The position numbers and the translations under genes were made by a program. Below are positions 59,211 to 64,000 of a stretch of 64,000 nucleotides of DNA, one piece after another; position 1 is the first letter of the stretch, and each line of letters opens with the position of its first letter. Below the pieces are notes generated by a model. It was not told the origin of the DNA. It was given only the letters and a program-made list of their open reading frames with translations, and made no database searches. Origin of the DNA: Caldisericia bacterium (lineage in GTDB: Bacteria > Caldisericota > Caldisericia > JAAYUI01); the NCBI GenBank assembly GCA_017992475.1, contig JAGOOO010000002.1:88239-152238 (forward strand), read 5' to 3'.

Positions 59211-60668
59211 ATGACAGAGAAAATCAGGGTCAGAATAGCCCCGTCACCAACCGGCAAATTACACATTGGCAATGCAAGAACAGGCCTTTTCAACTATCTT
59301 TTTGCAAGGCACTATGGTGGAACATTTATCCTCAGGATAGATGATACCGATACCGAACGCTCCACCCCAGAGGCCGAAAAAGCCATTTTTGATGGCCTTA
59401 AGTGGCTTGGAATCACATGGGATGAGGGTCCGGATATTGGCGGAAATTATGGCCCGTACAAACAGACTGAAAGATTTGACACATACAAGGAAGCACTGGA
59501 CAGGCTCCTTGAAGATGGCCATGCTTACTATTGTTTTTGTTCCCCGGAAGAGATAGAGCAAAAACGTACTACAGCCGAGAAGGCACACGAGATATACAGG
59601 TACGACAACACTTGCCGCACTATTCCTCTTGATGAAGCAAGAAAAAGGATCGCTGCTGGTGAAAGGGCCGTAATAAGGCTCCGCGTTCCAGAGGGTACAG
59701 AGGCCAATTTCCATGATCTCATTAGGGGCGACATCGAGGTTGATTCCGAGACTTTCGATGATTTTGTCATTGCAAAACCTGGCGGGGCACCGCTTTACAA
59801 CTTTGCAACAGTCATTGATGACCACCTGATGGACATAACCCACATCCTCAGAGGACAGGACCATCTCACAAACACATCAAAACAGATCCTTATTTACAGG
59901 GCCCTTGGCTGGGACGTTCCAAAGTTTGGACACTTCTCCCTCATATTGGACACCAACCGCAAAAAACTCTCGAAGAGAGCTGGAGCAGTCTATATTGGCG
60001 ATTTTCAGGAACAGGGCTATCTTCCACAGACAGTCGCTAACTTTATTGCCCTAATCGGTTGGTCACCGGGTGAAAACAAGGAAAAAATGACCATGGAAGA
60101 GATGGTTGGAGCTTTCTCCATGGACCACGTTCAAAAAGCCGATGCCGTCTTTGATCCTGAAAAGCTAAAATGGCTTAATGGTGTCTATATAAGGGAGATG
60201 CCGCTTGAAAATCTTGTCGAAGCGGTCAAGCCCCATCTTAGAAATGCTGGTTTTGAGGTCGACAACGTTGACCAGGAATGGCTCAAAAAAGTTGTCTTCC
60301 TTGAACAGGAGAGGATGAGGCTGTTCTCCGAGGCCTCGGAGCTGTTTGATTTCTTTTTCAAGGAAATACCATACGACAAATCGCTGCTTTCTTCAAAAAA
60401 GCACTCCGATGACGAACTTGCGAGAGCACTTGAGCAAACCAGGGAACAGCTTGAAGGAATATCAAGCTGGGACAAAGAAGAACTTGAGAACCTTTGCAGG
60501 TCGCTTGCCTCCCAGATGGGTTGGCAGGGTGGCGACCTTTTCATGCCGCTCAGGATTGCGGTCACAGGAAAGAAGGCAACACCGCCACTTTTTGAGACCA
60601 TGGAAGTCCTCGGCAAAGAGCTTAGCTTAAAACGCATTGACAAAGCCATACAGTCGCTTAAAAAGTAA
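59211..60668 (+). CDS. gltX: Glutamyl-tRNA synthetase
   Basis: The 485 residues have APSPTGKLHIGNARTGLFNYLFA (HIGH motif), IDDTDTERS, GHAYYCFCSPEE and KLSKRAGAV (KMSKS), with the alpha-helical anticodon-binding domain afterwards. The Cys in YYCFCSPEE and C in DNTCR could bind Zn as in other bacterial GluRS. Since the AspRS may be non-discriminating, a non-discriminating GluRS plus GatCAB is possible but cannot be told from sequence. It follows tRNA-Ser and precedes tRNA-Arg by 2 bases. Confidence 0.96.
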   Translation: MTEKIRVRIAPSPTGKLHIGNARTGLFNYLFARHYGGTFILRIDDTDTERSTPEAEKAIFDGLKWLGITWDEGPDIGGNYGPYKQTERFDTYKEALDRLLEDGHAYYCFCSPEEIEQKRTTAEKAHEIYRYDNTCRTIPLDEARKRIAAGERAVIRLRVPEGTEANFHDLIRGDIEVDSETFDDFVIAKPGGAPLYNFATVIDDHLMDITHILRGQDHLTNTSKQILIYRALGWDVPKFGHFSLILDTNRKKLSKRAGAVYIGDFQEQGYLPQTVANFIALIGWSPGENKEKMTMEEMVGAFSMDHVQKADAVFDPEKLKWLNGVYIREMPLENLVEAVKPHLRNAGFEVDNVDQEWLKKVVFLEQERMRLFSEASELFDFFFKEIPYDKSLLSSKKHSDDELARALEQTREQLEGISSWDKEELENLCRSLASQMGWQGGDLFMPLRIAVTGKKATPPLFETMEVLGKELSLKRIDKAIQSLKK

Positions 60669-60670
60669 GT

Positions 60671-60743
60671 GCGGCTGTAGCTCAACGGATAGAGCAACGG
60701 CCTACGGAGCCGTAGGTTGCAGGTTCAAGTCCTGTCAGCCGCG
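60671..60743 (+). tRNA. tRNA-Arg (anticodon ACG)
   Basis: Acceptor GCGGCTG pairs with CAGCCGC; D arm GCTC...GAGC; anticodon loop CTACGGA with ACG; T arm GCAGG-TTCAAGT-CCTGT. No CCA is encoded. Its A34 is the usual substrate of TadA, whose gene begins 10 nt after the tRNA. It lies 2 bases past gltX and is probably processed from the same message. Confidence 0.95.
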
Positions 60744-60753
60744 CTTGTCATTC

Positions 60754-61212
60754 ATGACGACGCTGCCGCACCTTATGCAACTTGCATTTGACCAGGCCCT
60801 TGTTGCTTTTGAAAAAGGCGAGGTGCCTGTTGGTGCAGTGGTGGCAAAAGGCAGTGAAATCCTTGGTCTTGGCCACAACCTGACCCTCACACTTAAAGAC
60901 CCTACAGCCCATGCAGAAATAATGGCAATAAGGGACGCAACCTCAAAACTTGGTGACTGGCGCCTCTCTGATTGCCAGATTTACGTCACACTTGAGCCTT
61001 GCACCATGTGCGTTGGGGCGATCCTTCTCTCAAGAATCGAAACCATCAATTTTTTGGCCTATGATCCAAAGGATGGTGCTTGCGGAAGCACAAAAAATCT
61101 TGCCGTCCAGCCAGTATTCGGGCATTGCGCAAAGGTCATAAAAATTGATGATGGCGGGCGTTCCTCGGACCTCATCAGGGAATTTTTCAGACTCAGGAGG
61201 GAAAACAAATGA
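60754..61212 (+). CDS. tadA: tRNA-specific adenosine deaminase TadA
   Basis: This 152-residue protein has the deaminase HAE motif (DPTAHAEIMAI) and PCxxC (LEPCTMCVGAI) for zinc, GEVPVGAVV and the C-terminal SSDLIREFFRLRR. TadA deaminates A34 to inosine in tRNA-Arg(ACG). ATG 60754 has no ribosome-binding site; after tRNA processing the message would start about 10 nt ahead. An upstream in-frame start would overlap the tRNA. Overlaps the next gene (ATGA). Confidence 0.95.
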   Translation: MTTLPHLMQLAFDQALVAFEKGEVPVGAVVAKGSEILGLGHNLTLTLKDPTAHAEIMAIRDATSKLGDWRLSDCQIYVTLEPCTMCVGAILLSRIETINFLAYDPKDGACGSTKNLAVQPVFGHCAKVIKIDDGGRSSDLIREFFRLRRENK

Positions 61213-62147
61213 ACCACACATTCATCAGCGATTTTCAAAAAGGCCAGGAGATTGATGATTACTATGCTGTCGCCAAGAAAACCAAAAGGTCCACAAAAAA
61301 CGGTAGCTATTTTATTTCGCTGACACTCTCGGACCGCACCGGCAGGGTCGACGCCGTCGTCTGGAACGCCACGCTGACAAAATTTGGTGAAGATTACAAT
61401 GAAAACCAGGTTGTCAGGGTGTGTGGAAGGGTTGACGAGTACGACGGCAAAATCCAGATCGTTGTTGAAAAAATAGGCATAGGTGATGCGACGAAATACG
61501 AGGCCTCGTGGTTCCTTCCCCAGTCACCCGTTCCTGTTGATGATGTGATGAAGCAGATTTTTTCTCTGGTGGCGTCTGTTAAGGACGAAAAACTCAGGCT
61601 CCTTGGGGAATCGTTCCTTGGCAGTGAAGATTATTCTCCCAATTTCAGGGTGGCCCCTGGTGCTGTCTATCTGCACCATGCCTATCTTGGGGGCCTTGCC
61701 GCCCACACGCTTGCTGTAATGAAGTTTTGCGACTCCCTGTGCCAGCTCTATCCGCTAAATCGCGATCTACTCATTGTTGCTGCGCTATTTCATGATGTCG
61801 GCAAGATGGTTGAAAACACATGGGAGCTCATCTTCAAAAGGACAATCGAGGGCGAGCTTGTCGGCCACCTCATAATCAGCCGCGACATCCTCAGGGAATT
61901 CACAAAGTCTACGGGGATAGCACCAGAAGTCGCGCTCCACCTTGAGCACTGCATCCTCTCGCACCACGGCCAGTACTTGTATGGTTCACCAAAACTCCCG
62001 ATGACGAGGGAGGCTTTTGCATTACACGTTGCAGACCTTGCTGACTCAAGATTTGAAGAGTTTGACAGAGAGTTGAAAAACATTGCACCCGGCGAATCCA
62101 CCGAGCCAATAAGATATCTGGATGGCATCAGGCTTTTCAACCTGTGA
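61209..62147 (+). CDS. OB-fold/HD-domain 3'-5' exoribonuclease, YhaM type
   Basis: The 312 residues begin with an OB-fold (about residues 10-90; SYFISLTLSDRTGRVDAVVWN) and continue with an HD domain with HHAYLGGLAAHTLAVM, LFHDVGK and LSHHGQYLYGSPKLP. This layout is YhaM (CBF1), a 3'-5' exoribonuclease in Gram-positives. It could be another OB-HD phosphohydrolase. Overlaps tadA by 4 bases. Confidence 0.87.
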   Translation: MNHTFISDFQKGQEIDDYYAVAKKTKRSTKNGSYFISLTLSDRTGRVDAVVWNATLTKFGEDYNENQVVRVCGRVDEYDGKIQIVVEKIGIGDATKYEASWFLPQSPVPVDDVMKQIFSLVASVKDEKLRLLGESFLGSEDYSPNFRVAPGAVYLHHAYLGGLAAHTLAVMKFCDSLCQLYPLNRDLLIVAALFHDVGKMVENTWELIFKRTIEGELVGHLIISRDILREFTKSTGIAPEVALHLEHCILSHHGQYLYGSPKLPMTREAFALHVADLADSRFEEFDRELKNIAPGESTEPIRYLDGIRLFNL

Positions 62148-62941
62148 CCTTTCAGAACCCCAGAAAATATGGCGTCCCGCCTTTTAATGTCGTTGTTGTC
62201 CACGGCGGCCCGGGGGCCTGTGGTGAAATGGCGCCTATGGCAAGGGAGTTTTCATCCCTTTTTGGCGTGCTGGAACCGCTCCAGACCGTAACAACCATAG
62301 ATGGCCAGGTCAAGGAGCTTGAAGAGGCAATAAAAACCCATGGCAGTCCGCCGGTGGCGCTTGTTGGCCACTCGTGGGGTGCATGGCTGGCCTTCATCTT
62401 TGCCGCAAAAAACCCTTTGCTGGTTGGGAAACTTGTCCTTGTTGGGAGCGGGCCGTTTGAGGAAAAGTATGCTTCAGAAATAATGCCGGCACGACTGGCG
62501 AGGCTACCTGAAAACGAGCGCAACGAGCTTGCCGGGCTCCTGAAAAGGATGGAAAACCAGGACGAAGAGGACGGCGATGCAATAATGGACAGGGTCGGCG
62601 ACCTTATCTCAAAGTCAGACCATTTCGACCCGCTGCCTTTTGGGCCGGAGCCGGTGGAATTCAGGCCGGAGGTCTATCAGGGTGTGTGGCCGGAGGCGTC
62701 ACGTCTCAGGCAAAACGGGGAACTGCTGGAAATGGGCAAAAAAATCACCTGCCCGGTGGTGGCAATCCACGGCGACCACGACCCGCACCCGGCCGATGGC
62801 GTGAGGGTCCCGCTTGAAAAGACATTAAAAAACTTCAAATTTGTCCTGCTGGAGAAGTGCGGGCATGACCCGTGGCTGGAAAAGCACGCAAGGGAAAAGT
62901 TCTTTGCAGTATTAAAAGGGGAGTTGGGCAGTAAAATCTAG
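62144..62941 (+). CDS. Alpha/beta hydrolase, proline iminopeptidase-like
   Basis: This 265-residue protein has VVVVHGGPGACGEM (HGGPG oxyanion motif), GHSWGAWLA with nucleophile serine, a possible acid Asp in IHGDHDPHP and His in KCGHDPWLEKHA. The HGGPG motif occurs in proline iminopeptidases and related aminopeptidases; the substrate cannot be fixed. GTG 62144 overlaps the stop of the exonuclease (GTGA). Confidence 0.8.
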   Translation: MTFQNPRKYGVPPFNVVVVHGGPGACGEMAPMAREFSSLFGVLEPLQTVTTIDGQVKELEEAIKTHGSPPVALVGHSWGAWLAFIFAAKNPLLVGKLVLVGSGPFEEKYASEIMPARLARLPENERNELAGLLKRMENQDEEDGDAIMDRVGDLISKSDHFDPLPFGPEPVEFRPEVYQGVWPEASRLRQNGELLEMGKKITCPVVAIHGDHDPHPADGVRVPLEKTLKNFKFVLLEKCGHDPWLEKHAREKFFAVLKGELGSKI

Positions 62942-63014
62942 GCCAAGCAACAGGAGGCTGTGAAACCTCCACCTTGATTTTGAAACCCAGACATTTAGAA
63001 TTTTCATGGTTTGT

Positions 63015-63107
63015 GGAGAGGTGGCTGAGCGGTTGAAAGCGCCTGACTCGAAATCAGGTAAGTGGGCAATCCCTGCTTCGGGGGTTCGAATCCCCCCCTC
63101 TCCGCCA
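63015..63107 (+). tRNA. tRNA-Ser (anticodon CGA)
   Basis: Acceptor GGAGAGG pairs with CCTCTCC, the anticodon loop CTCGAAA holds CGA, the class II variable arm surrounds GTGGGCAATCCCTGC, and CCA is encoded. It decodes TCG. An AT-rich orphan gene and a transposase follow, so it may mark an island boundary. Confidence 0.95.
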
Positions 63108-63121
63108 GACAAGGAGGGAGA

Positions 63122-63871
63122 ATGGAAGAACCGAAAGAAACAGAAAACTCTTTTGATAAGAATAGTGCTATAGAAGAGTCGCAAAAACAAAAACAAGATC
63201 AACAATTTTATGAGCTTGTTAGTTCCCTGAATAGGATTTTCAACCCACCAACTATAACTATCCCAGGATCGTTGGTATCTGCGATAAGAGCTACTTTTAA
63301 ATCTTGTTACCCAATTGGTTCTATGCCTACAAATGAGGCACTAAAGGATATTTGCGAAACAATAAATAAAATTAGAAACTATAATATGAACCCAGTATTG
63401 GCTAGAATGATTGATGAGAATCGAAAAGCTTTATTTTTAAATGCATCCAGGAACCTTCTTGAAGAAGAGCCAAAATATCGTGCGGAAAAAGATGTTTTTA
63501 ATAACTTTGTCAAAGATAAGGAGAAGGAGTATTTAAAGAAAGAAAAAGAAAAGGAATATGAATATTCCGAAGGTGTTATTTTAATCGCTGATTGCTTGGG
63601 TACAAAAAAATCTTGGGAAAAAAATAACATTCAAGGATATGTTAAGAAAATCTACGATACCCGTTCGAAACTTGAGGCAGTATTAAAAAGTCGTTCAGAT
63701 TATATTAATAGCAAATCAAAATATGAAAAATATAGCGATTTTTTTGAAATAGGATTTTCATGCTGTTTCCTCTCAGACACATTTGTCGGCATTATGAAGC
63801 AAACCAAAAAACATAATAAAAAAGAACGGCATTATGCACTTGACAAACCAATGCAACTTGCTACCATATAA
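63122..63871 (+). CDS. AT-rich orphan protein of unknown function
   Basis: The 249 residues are lysine- and glutamate-rich (KDKEKEYLKKEKEKEYEYSEG near 125-150 is a likely coiled coil) with no signal peptide or known motif. Base composition is clearly more AT-rich than its neighbours, and codons such as AAT, AAA and TTA dominate. A strong ribosome-binding site (ACAAGGAGGGAG) and ATG 63122 lie 15 nt after tRNA-Ser(CGA). It resembles a recently acquired gene at a tRNA-associated site; no homologue comes to mind. Confidence 0.6.
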   Translation: MEEPKETENSFDKNSAIEESQKQKQDQQFYELVSSLNRIFNPPTITIPGSLVSAIRATFKSCYPIGSMPTNEALKDICETINKIRNYNMNPVLARMIDENRKALFLNASRNLLEEEPKYRAEKDVFNNFVKDKEKEYLKKEKEKEYEYSEGVILIADCLGTKKSWEKNNIQGYVKKIYDTRSKLEAVLKSRSDYINSKSKYEKYSDFFEIGFSCCFLSDTFVGIMKQTKKHNKKERHYALDKPMQLATI

Positions 63872-63873
63872 TC

Positions 63874-64000
63874 ATGAACCTGATAGAACTTGGACAACTT
63901 ACCGAAGAAGAGGCCAGAACCTACCTCGAAACCATCATCTGGGTTGACCAGACTGTCTGCCCTTTCTGTGGATCAACCAAACACTACACATTCAAAGGCA
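63874..64000 (+). mobile_element. IS1595-family transposase, N-terminal part (3' cut by window edge)
   Basis: The visible 42 codons open MNLIELGQLTEEEARTYLE and continue with TIIWVDQTVCPFCGSTKHYTFKG. That is the N-terminal zinc-ribbon layout (W..GxxCPxCG...Y) of IS1595/ISXO2-type DDE transposases. It starts 2 bases after the preceding stop, with no ribosome-binding site and with TATAAT ending two bases before ATG 63874. Terminal inverted repeats cannot be assigned because the element continues past the window. Confidence 0.72.

Noticed and set aside
63087..63107. Shared 3' sequences of the two tRNA-Ser genes as possible attachment-site repeats
   Set aside because: The identity is limited to the acceptor stem and CCA expected for two serine tRNAs, not a duplicated attachment site; the downstream repeat would be outside the window.
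1..64000. CRISPR arrays, prophage modules, replication origin
   Set aside because: No regularly spaced direct repeats of 20-40 bp, no phage structural or integrase genes, and no DnaA-box cluster were seen in reading the window.

Overview
The window reads as part of one bacterial chromosome from an anaerobe of no lineage I can name. Two separate CoA-dependent 2-oxoacid:ferredoxin oxidoreductases (left edge to 2.2 kb, and 12.5-15.4 kb) point to ferredoxin-based anaerobic metabolism. A SCIFF-type ranthipeptide precursor with its radical SAM maturase (5.5-6.9 kb) is a clostridial hallmark, and the gene order S2P-like / trpS / scpA / scpB and the archaeal-type AspRS also occur in Clostridia. Several lipoproteins, PspA and MinDE fit an envelope-rich or diderm cell, but no outer-membrane assembly gene is present to prove that. 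Base composition is moderate and even until about 63.1 kb, where it becomes AT-rich.

Layout. 1-3.3 kb: a minus-strand unit with a haem-type lipoprotein followed by KorA, KorB and a truncated KorC. 3.5-7.3 kb: a beta-propeller lipoprotein, a TrkA-type K+ regulator, the SCIFF peptide and maturase, and a small membrane-anchored protein. 7.3-11.6 kb: pspA divergent from a heterodimeric ABC exporter, separated by a perfect palindrome that carries mirror-image promoters. 11.6-12.3 kb: an interspersed-repeat block and a small membrane protein. 12.5-15.4 kb: PorCDAB. 15.4-18.8 kb: sirtuin, FecR-like protein, Mrr endonuclease and Pth. 18.9-22.3 kb: a serine-type operon (aminotransferase, SerA, DUF1015). 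22.7-28.2 kb: small membrane proteins, three tRNAs, a 31-codon ORF between inverted repeats, and four paralogous multi-pass membrane proteins. 28.2-36.4 kb: gpmI, minDE, scpAB, trpS, a catalytically dead S2P homologue and a DHH-CBS-CCA-type nucleotidyltransferase. 36.5-42.7 kb: an aspS-miaB-(PLP enzyme)-yjbQ-tsaB-rimI-tsaD translation operon. 42.7-45.2 kb: a PhoB/PhoR-like two-component pair. 45.2-48.5 kb: nadABC. 48.6-54.9 kb: ruvB, queH, rdgB, rph, a six-SH3 amidase and smpB. 55-58.8 kb: an unknown protein, a membrane beta-lactamase-fold protein and a Gly/Cys/Lys-tailed secreted protein. 59.1-62.9 kb: tRNA-Ser, gltX, tRNA-Arg(ACG), tadA, an OB-HD exonuclease and a hydrolase. 63.0-64.0 kb: tRNA-Ser(CGA), an AT-rich orphan gene and the start of an IS1595-type transposase.

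The strongest unusual signals are four. First, the SCIFF precursor has lost the cysteine that donates the documented thioether but keeps the acceptor threonine and the surrounding motif. Second, at least a dozen operon-leading genes lack a Shine-Dalgarno sequence and instead have a -10 box ending 6-11 nt before the start codon, which indicates widespread leaderless transcription. Third, tRNA-Arg(ACG) is directly upstream of tadA, the enzyme that edits it. Fourth, the site-2 protease homologue has lost every catalytic residue. Much of the window is dedicated to tRNA biology: four aminoacylation or CCA enzymes, six tRNAs, and MiaB, TsaB, TsaD, QueH, TadA, Pth, RNase PH and SmpB.
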